From: Paraburkholderia unamae
Lineage (GTDB): Bacteria; Pseudomonadota; Gammaproteobacteria; Burkholderiales; Burkholderiaceae
Direction: 5' to 3'
NCBI RefSeq assembly: GCF_003268775.1
Contig: NZ_QLSU01000007.1
Coordinates: 62,001-126,000 of the forward strand
Length of the DNA stretch: 64,000 nt
Positions 28,717 through 37,970 of this stretch are shown one piece after another. The notes below the pieces were generated by a model. The model made no database searches and had not been told where the DNA came from. It worked only from the letters and a program-made list of their open reading frames with translations. The translations under genes were made by a program, and so were the position numbers. The stretch's first letter is position 1, and every line of letters starts with the position of its first letter.

Positions 28717-30813
28717 ATGTTCCACTCCCTCAAGACGCTCTGGAAAAAATGGCGCGCGTCGCGCAACGCCGGACAGCAGCTCGACGCGCTGCTTGCGCTC
28801 GCCGACGCCGACGCGCCCTACGCCGAGCGCAGCGAATGGCTGATCGAACTCGCGCACTGGATCCACCGGCGCGGCCAGCTCGATCAGCCGGACTCCGGCG
28901 CGCAAGCCGACGCCCCGGCGCACCGCGCACCGCCCGAACATGCGCGCGTGCGCTACCTGCTGCACGTGCTCGATCGCAACCCAGCCTGGAAGGCCAACGT
29001 CGGCGCGATGCTGCGCAAGCTGCTGCGCGAGAGCGACAGCATTTCGCTGCTGTGCGACGCGGGCATGCCGGTGCATTCGGGTCTGCTCGGCGCGCTCGTG
29101 GGCCGCTTGCAGGCGCAGCTCATTCCGCCCGCGCCGAACCGGCGCGACCTCGCCGCGCTCGTCACGCTGATGTTCCCGGCAACGCTCGACCCCGAATGGA
29201 TCGCCACGCTGCCGCCGGAACTGCTCGCGCGGCTCAAAGCGCTGGCCGCCGAACCGGTCGAAGCACCCGCGCCCGCCTCCACGCCGCAGCCCGGCGAGTT
29301 TTCGCTCGACCTGCTGACCGCGCTGCACAACCTCACCTGCCAGATCAGCTCCACGGGCCTTTCGCCGACGGTGCGCGGCCGCCTTTCGATCGACGACGCG
29401 CACGTGGCCGTCGAGCGCCTGCCGTTCTACCGCCTCACGCGCGCGATGCTCTCGGTGGAAAATGCGCGCGACGAGGGCGACGCCGCCCGTCTGCTGCACG
29501 AAGTGACGTGGCTGCGCCTCTTGCTCGACGACTGCCGCCGCGCCACCAACGACGTCTTCGCCCACCTCTACCGCAACGGCGTGCGCGTGGACACGGTGTT
29601 CCAGGTCGAGCGCATGCGCATGCGGATCGTGCGCGCGGAGCGCCTGCTCGACGCATGGATGGCCGCCGGCGACGCCCCGTTGCAGGCGCGCCTCGTGGCC
29701 GACCTCGTGAAAGCGAACCAGGAAAGCCAGAGCATCGCGCACCTGCTGCGCAGCAATTTCGCGCTGCTCTCGCGCAAGGTGGTCGAGCTTTCCGCCGACA
29801 CGGGCGAGCACTACATCGCGCGCGACCGCGCCGAATACCTCGCGATGCTGCGCATGGCCGCGGGCGGCGGGCTCGTGACGGCGGTGACGGTGTATGTGAA
29901 GTTCGGCATCACGGGCGCCCATTTGCCGTCGATGATCGAGGGCGTGTTTGCGGGGTTCAACTACGCGCTGAGCTTCCTCGTCATGCACTTCTGCCACTTC
30001 TCGCTCGCGACCAAGCAGCCCGCGATGACCGCGCCCACCCTCGCGCGCGAGCTCGACGACGCGAAGGAACCGCCGGGCCGGGCGCGCTTCGCCTCGACCG
30101 TGGTGGCGCTCATGCGCACTCAGGCGGCGGCCGTGCTGGGCAATGTGCTGCTCGTGTTTCCGGCGTGCCTCGCCGTGCAATTGCTGTGCGGCTGGCTCTT
30201 TCACGCCGAGCTGATCTCGCCCGCCAAGGCGCACTCGACGCTGCAATCGTTCTCGCTCGCCGGGCCCACGCCGTTCTATGCCGCGCTGACCGGCGTGCTG
30301 CTGTGGCTCTCCAGCCTGTTCGCGGGCTGGGCCGACAACTGGTTCGTGCTGCACCGCGTGGAGGACGCGCTCGCGTGGAACCGGCGGCTGCGCATGACGC
30401 TCGGCGTCGCGGGCGCGGCGCGCCTCGCGCGCTTTTGCCGCGTGAACGCGGCGGGCGTATGGGGCAACGTCGTGCTCGGCATGATGCTCGGCTTCGTGCC
30501 CGCCGTGGTTTCGGCCATCGCGTTCCATTACGAGGTGCGGCACGTGACGCTCTCGGCGGGCTCGATCGGCGTGGCGCTGGGCGTGCTCGGCCCCGGCGCG
30601 CTGCGCTCGGGCGAACTGTGGTGGGCCGTCGCGGGCGTCGCCAGCATGGCGGTGCTCAACGTCGCGGTGAGCTTCGCGCTCGCCCTACAGATGGCGCTGC
30701 GCTCGCGCGACCTGCGGCGCAAGGACGTGCGGCCGCTCATGCGCGTGGTCTGGCGGCGCATCGTGCGGCGCCCGATCGATCTCGTGTGGCCGATGCGAAA
30801 GGGAGTGGATTGA
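28717..30813 (+). CDS. Membrane protein of the 'site-specific recombinase Gcr' family (PF10136-like)
   Basis: This 698-residue protein belongs to a family named after a Neisseria gonorrhoeae gene linked to recombination, but it lacks recognisable recombinase catalytic motifs. The N-terminal 400 residues are soluble and helical (MFHSLKTLWKKWRASRN...). The C-terminal half has several hydrophobic helices, for example LLVFPACLAVQLLCGWLF and AALTGVLLWLSSLFAGWADN. The conserved THLRRSNF/ALLSRKVVELSADTGEHYIARDR-type segment lies in the middle. It follows the Pqi operon on the same strand, so an envelope role is as likely as DNA recombination. I chose the ATG at 28717 by family N-terminus; the frame is open from 28519. 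Confidence 0.8.
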   Translation: MFHSLKTLWKKWRASRNAGQQLDALLALADADAPYAERSEWLIELAHWIHRRGQLDQPDSGAQADAPAHRAPPEHARVRYLLHVLDRNPAWKANVGAMLRKLLRESDSISLLCDAGMPVHSGLLGALVGRLQAQLIPPAPNRRDLAALVTLMFPATLDPEWIATLPPELLARLKALAAEPVEAPAPASTPQPGEFSLDLLTALHNLTCQISSTGLSPTVRGRLSIDDAHVAVERLPFYRLTRAMLSVENARDEGDAARLLHEVTWLRLLLDDCRRATNDVFAHLYRNGVRVDTVFQVERMRMRIVRAERLLDAWMAAGDAPLQARLVADLVKANQESQSIAHLLRSNFALLSRKVVELSADTGEHYIARDRAEYLAMLRMAAGGGLVTAVTVYVKFGITGAHLPSMIEGVFAGFNYALSFLVMHFCHFSLATKQPAMTAPTLARELDDAKEPPGRARFASTVVALMRTQAAAVLGNVLLVFPACLAVQLLCGWLFHAELISPAKAHSTLQSFSLAGPTPFYAALTGVLLWLSSLFAGWADNWFVLHRVEDALAWNRRLRMTLGVAGAARLARFCRVNAAGVWGNVVLGMMLGFVPAVVSAIAFHYEVRHVTLSAGSIGVALGVLGPGALRSGELWWAVAGVASMAVLNVAVSFALALQMALRSRDLRRKDVRPLMRVVWRRIVRRPIDLVWPMRKGVD

Positions 30814-31148
30814 GACAGGTTAGTAGCAAATAAAGTGATTAAGCGGGAGATTGGCTGACGATCCGTCTGAGCTAATGGGGTGCACTCCGTGACGGCGGCC
30901 GGCGTTTATCGCCCACTCGCCAGATGTGATTGCGCGCGCCCGTGCCACGGCACGGGTCGCCCGCGACACGGGTATCCGCCGCGAAGATCTCCGATGGTTC
31001 CGATAAGGCGCATGTGTTCAAGCCGCCCGCCGGATAAGCGCAGCGGGGTACGCCCTACCCCGAGCGCCGCAGCAACGACCACCCATCCCAGGCGCCCCGC
31101 GCAACCCGCGTACAATAGCGCCTTCCCCGCAGCGTCCCATCCTTCTTC
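30814..31148. other. Intergenic region before the rRNA methyltransferase gene
   Basis: The 335 bp hold a TACAAT (31111-31116) that is a likely -10 for the next gene, and two perfect hairpins: CCCGTGCC/GGCACGGG at 30939-30956 and GGGGTA/TACCCC near 31047-31063. No terminator with a T-run, no small gene with a good ribosome-binding site and no repeat family is evident. Confidence 0.4.
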
Positions 31149-32477
31149 ATGTCTCTCGATTTCTTTGCTCCCTGCCCGCGCGGCCTCGAAGCCGCGCTCG
31201 CCGCCGAACTGGCCGAAACCGCGCAACAGCGCCTGCCGCCCGGCGCGCTCCAGGTCGGCGCCGAGGTGCCCGGCGGCGTGCACTTTCGCGGCAACTGGGC
31301 CGGCGGCATTGCCGCGAACCTGCATTCGCGCATCGCGAGCCGCGTGCTCCTGAAAATCGCCCAGCGTCCCTACCGCAGCGAGCAGGACATCTATGAGCTC
31401 GCGCGCGAACAGCGCTGGGACCAGTGGTTCACGCCGGACGAGACGCTGCGCGTCGATATCACCGCGATCAAGTCGCCGCTGCGCAGCCTCGAATTCGCCA
31501 CGCTGCGCGTGAAGGACGGGATCTGCGACCGCATGCGCGACAAGGCGGGCGCGCGTCCGAGCATCGACACCGCGTATCCCGACGTGCGCGTCTTCGCCTT
31601 CCTCACCGCGAACGAGTGCACGCTTTATCTCGACACTTCGGGCGAGCCGCTTTTCAAGCGCGGCTGGCGTCTGGACAAGGGCGCGGCGCCGCTGCGCGAG
31701 AATCTCGCGGCGGGCATCCTGCGCCTCACGGGCTGGACGGCCGGCACGCCGCTCTACGACCCGATGTGCGGCAGCGGCACCTTCCTCGCGGAAGCCGCGC
31801 AAGTCGCGCAGGACATCGCGCCGGGGCTGGATCGCCGCTTCGGTTTTGAGTCGCTCAAGCAGGCCGACATGGCCGCGTGGCGCCACCTCAAGAGCGAGGC
31901 CAACACGGCGCGCAACGCCGCGCAGAGCAAGCCGCGCGATCTGCTGATTTTCGGCAGCGACATCTCCGATGTCATGTTGGAAAAGGCACGCGCGAACTTC
32001 AAGCGCGCGGGCTTCGGCAACGTGCCGCTCAAGCAGCTCGACGCACGCAACATGACGCCGCCCTCCGACGCGCCCGGCGTTCTGGTGGCGAATCCGCCGT
32101 ATGGCGAGCGTATCGAGGTGCGCGGGCGCAATGCGCGCGGCGAAGCGCGCCCCACGGCGCGCGAGCTGCGCGGTGACGACGACGAAGGCTTTCGCCGCGC
32201 CAAGGACGAAGCGCCCGACGCCGAGTTCTTCCAGGCGCTCGGCGACGCGCTCAAGCAGCGCTTCACGGGCTGGCGCGCATTCGTCCTCACCTCCGACCGC
32301 AAGCTGCCGGGCCAGTTGCGCCTGCGTGAAGCCGCCAAGACGCCGCTCTACAACGGCGCGCTCGAATGCCGCCTGTTCCGCTTCGACCTGATCGCGGGCA
32401 GCGTGCGCCAGCGTCCCGCCAGCGGCGGCGCGAATCCCGCCGCCGGCAAAGACAACGGCAACGGCGACGCGAACTGA
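31149..32477 (+). CDS. THUMP-domain class I SAM-dependent 23S rRNA (guanine-N2) methyltransferase (RlmL N-domain type)
   Basis: This 442-residue protein has an N-terminal ferredoxin-like/THUMP region (about 1-160; DFFAPCPRGLEAALAAEL) and a C-terminal Rossmann methyltransferase with LYDPMCGSGTFLAEAA and the NPPYGERIE catalytic motif. This matches the N-terminal half of E. coli RlmL, which makes m2G2445. The C-terminal RlmK half is absent, as in many bacteria. A charged insert (EVRGRNARGEARPTAREL) follows the NPPY motif, and the tail is Gly/Asn-rich. Confidence 0.92.
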   Translation: MSLDFFAPCPRGLEAALAAELAETAQQRLPPGALQVGAEVPGGVHFRGNWAGGIAANLHSRIASRVLLKIAQRPYRSEQDIYELAREQRWDQWFTPDETLRVDITAIKSPLRSLEFATLRVKDGICDRMRDKAGARPSIDTAYPDVRVFAFLTANECTLYLDTSGEPLFKRGWRLDKGAAPLRENLAAGILRLTGWTAGTPLYDPMCGSGTFLAEAAQVAQDIAPGLDRRFGFESLKQADMAAWRHLKSEANTARNAAQSKPRDLLIFGSDISDVMLEKARANFKRAGFGNVPLKQLDARNMTPPSDAPGVLVANPPYGERIEVRGRNARGEARPTARELRGDDDEGFRRAKDEAPDAEFFQALGDALKQRFTGWRAFVLTSDRKLPGQLRLREAAKTPLYNGALECRLFRFDLIAGSVRQRPASGGANPAAGKDNGNGDAN

Positions 32478-32488
32478 CGTTCGCAAAC

Positions 32489-32521
32489 GCGTGGCGGCGC
32501 GCGACGCTCTCGCCGCCACGC
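32489..32521. terminator. Hairpin between convergent genes
   Basis: GCGTGGCGGCG and CGCCGCCACGC form a perfect 11-bp stem with an 11-nt loop between the methyltransferase and the convergent glycosyltransferase. There is no T-run, so the terminator call is tentative. Confidence 0.45.
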
Positions 32522-32537
32522 GCCCCTCAGCGCGGCG

Positions 32538-33296
32538 CTAAACCGCCAGCGGATACCCTTCGTACTCCGGAAACATCTTCGGCAGCGTGAACGCCGGCAT
32601 CGAATAGCGCGAGAAGCAGCGCGAGGTCGAAGCCGGGTGGATCAGATGCAGGCAGCTCGCCTGCTTGTCGTCGGCGGCGAGCACCGTGCGGCCCGCCTCG
32701 ACGATGCGGCGAATGAAGCTCTCGTCTTCGCAAAGATCGACCTCGTCGAAACGCGCCACGTCGAATAGCGCCTTGCGATACACGTACGAGAAGCCGTAGA
32801 AGAGGATGAAGTCCGCGCCGATCTTCATCTTGTCGTGGAATTCGACCGTCGCGACGCTGTTGCCGGTCAGCACATAGTGCAGCCCCACGCGCGCATTCAG
32901 GTCCATGTAGCCGAAGAACTGCGTGTGCGGCGCGTACATCCAGAACGTCGAGAGCTTCATGAGGTCCGCGCCGTTGTCCTCCAGCATCCGCACCATGCCC
33001 GCGAGATAGTGTGACGCGTAGTGGTCGTCGTCGTCGAAGTGCGCGATCAGCGCGCCGCGCGATTCGTTCACGAGAAAGTTGCGCTTGGCGCCGATCGACA
33101 TGCGCGTTTTCGACCAGTAGTAGCGCACGCGCGCATCGGTCTGCGACAGCGCGCGGAGAAACTCGCTGGGCTGCGGGCTGTCGTCGAGGATGAGCCACTC
33201 CCACGCCACGCGCTGGCGCTCGATGCAGCGCCAGATGGCCGGCAGGAAGGGCTCGCGGTTGCCCGTGGGAGTGATGATCGAAACGGTGGGTGACAT
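32538..33296 (-). CDS. Family 2 glycosyltransferase
   Basis: This 252-residue GT-A fold protein begins MSPTVSIITPTGNREPFLPA, with the donor-binding site LILDDSP and the metal-binding DxD motif in ALIAHFDDDDHYASHYL. A later CEDESFIRRIVEAG segment matches the conserved ED motif. It has no membrane segment, so it is probably cytosolic. No polysaccharide cluster surrounds it, so donor and acceptor are unknown. The ATG at 33296 is chosen because homology begins there; the frame runs to 33335. Confidence 0.88.
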   Translation of the reverse strand: MSPTVSIITPTGNREPFLPAIWRCIERQRVAWEWLILDDSPQPSEFLRALSQTDARVRYYWSKTRMSIGAKRNFLVNESRGALIAHFDDDDHYASHYLAGMVRMLEDNGADLMKLSTFWMYAPHTQFFGYMDLNARVGLHYVLTGNSVATVEFHDKMKIGADFILFYGFSYVYRKALFDVARFDEVDLCEDESFIRRIVEAGRTVLAADDKQASCLHLIHPASTSRCFSRYSMPAFTLPKMFPEYEGYPLAV

Positions 33297-33533
33297 ACGT
33301 GTGCGTAAGCGTTTGGAGCGGCTTGCAACCCGCAAGCGGACCCCGCGATTACACCAGATACGCCGCCGCCTCTCTCTCGAAAACCTTCGAAACGCGCGTC
33401 GCGACGCCCGGCAAGGCTACTGACAGCACGCTGTCAGCAGGCCCCCTGCACACTGCTTCTACGCCATCCGGCGAGGCCGCCGCCGCCCGGCTGCCGCCAC
33501 CTACCGTCCGCCGTAGCTTACGAGGAGTGTACC

Positions 33534-33923
33534 GTGTCAACCGATCTGTCCCGTGTGATCTCGTGGTTCGAAATCCCCGCGCACGACCTGGAGCGCGCCG
33601 CCCGCTTTTACGAAACCGCTTTCGACACTGCACTGCAACGCGAGGTGGTCGGCGGCGTGCCCATGGCGCTTTTCGCGCACACCGAAACGGAAACCGGAGG
33701 CTGCATCGTGTTCAATCCGCACGACGCCAAGCCTGACCCGAAGGGCGTGCTCGTGTATCTGAACGCGCAGCCGTCGGTCACGGCCGTGCTCGACCGCGTG
33801 CAGAAGGCGGGCGGCAAGCAGCAGGGGCCGGCCGTCGAGTTGCCGAACAACTTCGGTTATATCGGCTTCTTCATCGACACCGAAGGCAACCGCGTGGGCC
33901 TGCACGCGCCCAAGCTCGGTTAA
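33534..33923 (+). CDS. VOC-family (glyoxalase/bleomycin-resistance fold) protein
   Basis: This 129-residue protein is a single VOC domain of two beta-alpha-beta-beta-beta modules. The start is a GTG (MSTDLSRVISWFEIPAHDLERA) with GAGGAG 7 nt upstream. The C-terminal module has NNFGYIGFFIDTEGNRVGLH, with a possible metal-ligand His at the end. Substrate cannot be predicted. It precedes the WYL regulator by 151 bp. Confidence 0.88.
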   Translation: MSTDLSRVISWFEIPAHDLERAARFYETAFDTALQREVVGGVPMALFAHTETETGGCIVFNPHDAKPDPKGVLVYLNAQPSVTAVLDRVQKAGGKQQGPAVELPNNFGYIGFFIDTEGNRVGLHAPKLG

Positions 33924-33967
33924 GCGCGAACCGCGGCGCGCGGGCGGCGATATCATTCGCGGCTAAA

Positions 33968-34039
33968 GGGCTTATGGTGTTTCTCGTGCCTGTCGTGCCC
34001 AAAGTGCTTACGGTGCCTAACGTGCTTATCGTCCTTATG
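33968..34039 (+). repeat. Eight imperfect 9-bp tandem repeats (consensus GTGCYTANS)
   Basis: Units are GGGCTTATG, GTGTTTCTC, GTGCCTGTC, GTGCCCAAA, GTGCTTACG, GTGCCTAAC, GTGCTTATC and GTCCTTATG. The exact 9-bp period over 72 bp is visible by eye. Read from the ATG at 33974, units encode Val-x-x tripeptides. Confidence 0.75.
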
Positions 34040-34078
34040 CCGCTCACCGCGTCCGACCTCGCGCCCGCCCTGCCATGA
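33974..34078 (+). CDS. Possible 34-residue leader peptide overlapping the WYL regulator start
   Basis: The ORF starts at ATG 33974 and runs through the 9-bp repeats, giving a hydrophobic Val/Leu/Pro-rich peptide (begins MVFLVPVVPKVL, ends SDLAPALP). Its TGA overlaps the ATG of the next gene as ATGA, a typical arrangement for translational coupling. AAAGGG lies only 3 nt before the ATG, which is short for a ribosome-binding site. The next gene has no ribosome-binding site of its own, which supports coupling. Confidence 0.4.
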   Translation: MVFLVPVVPKVLTVPNVLIVLMPLTASDLAPALP

Positions 34079-34761
34079 CCCGCCGCGCCGACCGCCTCTT
34101 TCGCATCGCCGAACTGCTGCGCGGCCGGCGCCTCACCACCGCGCAGCAACTCGCCGAATGGCTCGAAGTCTCGCCGCGCACGGTGTATCGCGACGTGCGC
34201 GACCTGCAACTCTCGGGCGTGCCGATCGAGGGCGAAGCGGGCATCGGCTACCGGCTCGCACGCACGGCGAGCCTGCCGCCGCTCACCTTCACCGCCGACG
34301 AACTCACGGCGCTCGCCGTGGGTGCGCGCATGGCCGAATCGTGGGGCGGTGCGGCGCTCGCGGGCGGCGCTCGGGGCGCACTCGCGAAGATCGCCGCCGC
34401 GATGCCCGCGGAAAAGCGCGCCGTGCTGGAACGGCTTGCCGTCTTCGCGCCCGCGTATCACATGGACCCCACGTTCTCGGACAAGCTCGACGCGCTGCAT
34501 CGCGCCGTGGATACGCGGCTCGTCGTGCGCTTCGCCTACTGCGACCGCATCGGCGCGCATACGGAGCGGCGCATCTGGCCGCTTGGCCTCGTGTACTGGG
34601 GCGCGCAATGGACCGTGGGCGCATGGTGCGAAATGCGCGAGGATTTCCGCAATTTCAATATCGCGCGCATGGAAAACGTGGACGTGCTCGAGCCGTTTCC
34701 CGACGTGAGCGGACGGCGTCTCGCCGATTATCTGCGGCGCGTGAATGCGCCTTCGCTGTGA
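34075..34761 (+). CDS. YafY-type HTH/WYL-domain transcriptional regulator
   Basis: This 228-residue regulator has an N-terminal winged HTH (RADRLFRIAELLRGRRLTTA...EVSPRTVYRDVRDLQ, about residues 3-45) and a C-terminal WYL domain (about 135-215, RLVVRFAYCDRIGAHTERRIWPLGLVYWGAQW). WYL domains sense ligands, often nucleic acids or nucleotides. Target genes are unknown; the neighbouring VOC gene is the obvious candidate. A bidirectional terminator follows. Confidence 0.92.
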   Translation: MTRRADRLFRIAELLRGRRLTTAQQLAEWLEVSPRTVYRDVRDLQLSGVPIEGEAGIGYRLARTASLPPLTFTADELTALAVGARMAESWGGAALAGGARGALAKIAAAMPAEKRAVLERLAVFAPAYHMDPTFSDKLDALHRAVDTRLVVRFAYCDRIGAHTERRIWPLGLVYWGAQWTVGAWCEMREDFRNFNIARMENVDVLEPFPDVSGRRLADYLRRVNAPSL

Positions 34762-34783
34762 AGCATTCAAGCACTCGCCAATG

Positions 34784-34813
34784 AAAAAGGCGCGCATCGC
34801 TGCGCGCCTTTGG
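34784..34813. terminator. Bidirectional terminator between the WYL regulator and pntB
   Basis: AAAAAGGCGCGCA, loop TCGC, TGCGCGCCTTT; a perfect 10-bp stem between convergent genes. Confidence 0.85.
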
Positions 34814-34836
34814 CGTGGGTTCGAAGCCAGCAGCGC

Positions 34837-36291
34837 TTACTCCACCGCCTTCACCATCTCCTCGATCACCTTCTTCGCATCGCCGAACACCATCATGGTT
34901 TTATCCATGTAGAAGAGTTCGTTGTCGAGACCCGCGTAACCGGCCGCCATCGAGCGCTTGTTCACGAGGATCGTGCGCGCCTTGTACGCCTCGATGATCG
35001 GCATGCCCGCGATCGGCGACTTCGGGTCGTTCTTCGCCGCCGGGTTCACCACGTCGTTCGCGCCCAGGACCAGCACCACATCGGTCTGGCCGAACTCGTT
35101 GTTGATGTCCTCCATCTCGTACACCATGTCGTAGGGCACTTCCGCTTCCGCGAGCAGCACGTTCATGTGGCCCGGCATGCGGCCCGCTACGGGGTGGATC
35201 GCGTAACGCACGTCCACGCCCTTCTCCACGAGCTTGTCCGTCAGTTCCTTCAACGCATGCTGCGCGCGCGCCACGGCAAGACCGTAGCCCGGCACGATCA
35301 CCACGCTTTCGGCGTTGCCGAGCATGAACGCGGCGTCATCGGCCGAACCCGACTTCACCGGACGCTGCTCCTGCGCGCCGCCCGCCGTCGCCGCACTCGC
35401 CTCGCCGCCGAAGCCGCCCAGCAGCACGTTGAAGAACGAGCGGTTCATCGCGTGGCACATGATGTACGAGAGAATCGCGCCCGACGAGCCCACCAGCGAC
35501 CCCGCGATAATCAGCATCGCGTTGTTCAGCGAGAAGCCGATGCCCGCCGCCGCCCAGCCCGAGTACGAGTTCAGCATCGACACGACCACGGGCATGTCCG
35601 CGCCGCCGATCGGGATGATGATGAGCACGCCCAGCGCGAACGCGATCAACGTCATGATGATGAACGGCAGCCACGACTGCGTGATGAAGAACAAGACGCC
35701 GAAGCCGATCATGCCGAGCGCGAGCATCAGGTTGATCAGATGCTGGCCGGAGTACACCACGGGCGCGCCCTGGAACAGGCGGAACTTATACTTGCCCGAG
35801 AGCTTGCCGAAGGCGATCACTGAGCCTGAGAACGTGATCGCACCGACGAACGTGCCGATGAACAGTTCGATGCGGTTGCCGTAGGGCAGGAAGCCCGGAT
35901 ACGGCGCATCCTCGGCCACCAGCCCGAACGCAGCAGGCTCGGAAACGACCGCGTACGCAATGCACACCGCCGCAAGACCGATCAGCGAGTGCATGGCCGC
36001 GACCAGTTCCGGCATCTTCGTCATCTCGACGCGCGCCGCGACAAAAGCGCCAAGCCCGCCGCCCACCACGAGTGCGCCGAACAGCAGCGCAAGACCCAGG
36101 CCGAGGTTCGAGCCGAACTGTGCGGACTCCTTCGCGATCAGCGCAAGCGTGGTGAGAATGGCAATGGCCATGCCGACCATGCCGAACAGGTTGCCGGCGC
36201 GTGCGCTCTTGGGGTTGGATAACCCCTTGAGCGCCTGGATGAAGCAGACCGACGCCACCAGATAAAGGAGCGTAACGACATTCATGCTCAT
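34837..36291 (-). CDS. pntB: NAD(P) transhydrogenase subunit beta
   Basis: This 484-residue inner-membrane subunit has about eight N-terminal membrane helices and a C-terminal NADP(H)-binding domain (dIII) with VPGYGLAVARAQHALKEL, HPVAGRMPGHMNVLLAEA and VLGANDVVNPAAKNDP. The enzyme couples hydride transfer from NADH to NADP+ to proton inflow, supplying NADPH. Its ATG directly follows the TAA of the preceding subunit gene, so the two are translationally coupled. Confidence 0.97.
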   Translation of the reverse strand: MSMNVVTLLYLVASVCFIQALKGLSNPKSARAGNLFGMVGMAIAILTTLALIAKESAQFGSNLGLGLALLFGALVVGGGLGAFVAARVEMTKMPELVAAMHSLIGLAAVCIAYAVVSEPAAFGLVAEDAPYPGFLPYGNRIELFIGTFVGAITFSGSVIAFGKLSGKYKFRLFQGAPVVYSGQHLINLMLALGMIGFGVLFFITQSWLPFIIMTLIAFALGVLIIIPIGGADMPVVVSMLNSYSGWAAAGIGFSLNNAMLIIAGSLVGSSGAILSYIMCHAMNRSFFNVLLGGFGGEASAATAGGAQEQRPVKSGSADDAAFMLGNAESVVIVPGYGLAVARAQHALKELTDKLVEKGVDVRYAIHPVAGRMPGHMNVLLAEAEVPYDMVYEMEDINNEFGQTDVVLVLGANDVVNPAAKNDPKSPIAGMPIIEAYKARTILVNKRSMAAGYAGLDNELFYMDKTMMVFGDAKKVIEEMVKAVE

Positions 36292-36612
36292 TTATGCGCC
36301 CTCCTTGGCCGGAAGCTTCTTCGGTTCCTTCTTGCGGAACATCTCCAGCATCCGCCTCGTAACGAGGAACCCGCCGAACACGTTCACGGCCGCGAGCAGC
36401 ACGGCAAACGTGCCGAAGAACTTGCCCGCGCCGCCCACGGTGAGGCCCGTGGCGAGCATCGCGCCGACGATCACGATCGCCGAGATGGCATTGGTCACTG
36501 CCATGAGCGGCGTATGCAGCGCGGGCGTGACATTCCAGACCACGTGATAGCCCACGTACACGGCCAGCACGAAGATGATCAGGTTGATGACGGTATGGTT
36601 GATGACTTCCAT
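36292..36612 (-). CDS. pntAB: NAD(P) transhydrogenase subunit alpha part 2 (membrane portion)
   Basis: This 106-residue subunit carries the membrane helices that in E. coli are fused to the end of PntA. It shows three to four hydrophobic segments ([56 protein letters not shown]). GGAGG precedes the ATG at 36612. The three-gene split arrangement (AA, AB, B) is common in alpha- and betaproteobacteria. Confidence 0.95.
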   Translation of the reverse strand: MEVINHTVINLIIFVLAVYVGYHVVWNVTPALHTPLMAVTNAISAIVIVGAMLATGLTVGGAGKFFGTFAVLLAAVNVFGGFLVTRRMLEMFRKKEPKKLPAKEGA

Positions 36613-36629
36613 TCTTGTTCTCCTCCTCG

Positions 36630-37781
36630 TCATGCCTTGCGCGTGACAGCGCCGTCGCGCGCCAGCAGCGTGGCCGCGACGATGTCGTCCGCGAGATCGA
36701 TGTTGAGCGCGCCTTCCTTCGTGACGATGAGCTTCAGGAAGTCGAGCAGGTTGCGCGCGTAGAGCGCCGAGGCGTCGGCGGCGACCATCGAGGCAAGGTT
36801 CGTGTAACCGCAGATCTGCACGCCGTGCTGCATCACCACCTTGTCGGCCTCGGTGAGCGGGCAGTTGCCGCCGCGCCGGCCGCTGGCCTGATCGGCAACG
36901 GGGCCGCGCCCTGCCGCGAGGTCGATGACCACCGAGCCGGGCTTCATCGCCTGCACGGTTTCAGAGGGCAGGAGCGTCGGCGCATCGCGGCCCGGAATCA
37001 GCGCGGTCGAAATGACGATGTCGGCCTGCTTCGCGCGCTCGTGCACCAGCGCCGACTGGCGCGTGAGCCACGAGGGCGGCATGGGGCGCGCATAGCCGCC
37101 CACGCCTTCCGCTGCTTCGCGTTCCTCATCGGTTTCGTAGGGCACGTCGAGGAATTTCGCGCCGAGCGACTCGATCTGCTCTTTTACCGCCGGGCGCACG
37201 TCCGAGGCTTCGATCACCGCGCCCAGGCGCTTCGCCGTGGCGATGGCCTGCAAGCCCGCTACCCCCGCGCCGAGAATCAGCACGCGAGCGGCTTTCACCG
37301 TACCGGCGGCGGTCATCAGCATCGGCATAAAGCGCGGATAGAGGTTCGCCGCCACAAGCACCGCCTTGTAGCCGGCGATATTGGCCTGCGAGGACAGCAC
37401 GTCCAGGCTTTGCGCCCGCGTGGTGCGCGGCGCGGCTTCCAGCGCGAAGGCGGTGACACCCGCCTCGGCAAGCTTCGCGGCGTTCTCCGCGTTAAAGGGA
37501 TCGAGCATGCCGACCAGCACGGCGCCGCGCTTCATGAACGGCAGTTCGCTGACGGTGGGCGACTGGACCTTGAGCACGAGTTCCGCGCCAAACGCCGTGG
37601 CGGCGTCGGCAACCTGCGCGCCAACGGCCGTATAGGCCTCGTCGGGATAGCTCGCGCCAGTGCCGGCGCCCGCCTGGATCGTGACCGTATGGCCCTGTGC
37701 GACGTACTTCTTGACTGTCTCCGGCGTCGCGGCCACGCGGGTTTCGTTCGCCCGCGTCTCGGCAGGCACTCCAATATGCAT
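36630..37781 (-). CDS. pntAA: NAD(P) transhydrogenase subunit alpha part 1 (NAD-binding)
   Basis: This 383-residue soluble subunit (dI) binds NAD(H). The N-terminus is [20 protein letters not shown], and the Rossmann motif is [22 protein letters not shown]. Other conserved parts are [17 protein letters not shown] and [14 protein letters not shown]. The start at 37781 has GGAGGA upstream; the frame stays open to 37874. It lies 17 bp before the membrane subunit gene. Confidence 0.96.
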   Translation of the reverse strand: MHIGVPAETRANETRVAATPETVKKYVAQGHTVTIQAGAGTGASYPDEAYTAVGAQVADAATAFGAELVLKVQSPTVSELPFMKRGAVLVGMLDPFNAENAAKLAEAGVTAFALEAAPRTTRAQSLDVLSSQANIAGYKAVLVAANLYPRFMPMLMTAAGTVKAARVLILGAGVAGLQAIATAKRLGAVIEASDVRPAVKEQIESLGAKFLDVPYETDEEREAAEGVGGYARPMPPSWLTRQSALVHERAKQADIVISTALIPGRDAPTLLPSETVQAMKPGSVVIDLAAGRGPVADQASGRRGGNCPLTEADKVVMQHGVQICGYTNLASMVAADASALYARNLLDFLKLIVTKEGALNIDLADDIVAATLLARDGAVTRKA

Positions 37782-37970
37782 TGTTGTTTCCTCCTCGCCT
37801 TCTTGTTCTATCTGTTCTGGCTCGATTCGAGCGAAGGGAGGCCGGCAAAACGGCGTTGAAGCGCCGGCATCCATTGCAACGGCAAAACGTCGGCACCACT
37901 TTAACCGAAAGCAGCAGCGCGCTTATAGCGGGAATTGCCCGCTTTTGTGCGTTGCACACAACATCCCGCG

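Noticed and set aside
28603..30543. 646-codon minus-strand frame opposite the Gcr-family gene
   Set aside because: Antisense shadow; the plus-strand protein has consistent membrane helices and family motifs.
30939..31063. Two perfect hairpins upstream of the rRNA methyltransferase, considered as a riboswitch or terminator
   Set aside because: They lack a T-run and do not match any riboswitch core I recognise; GC-rich chance hairpins are common in this genome.
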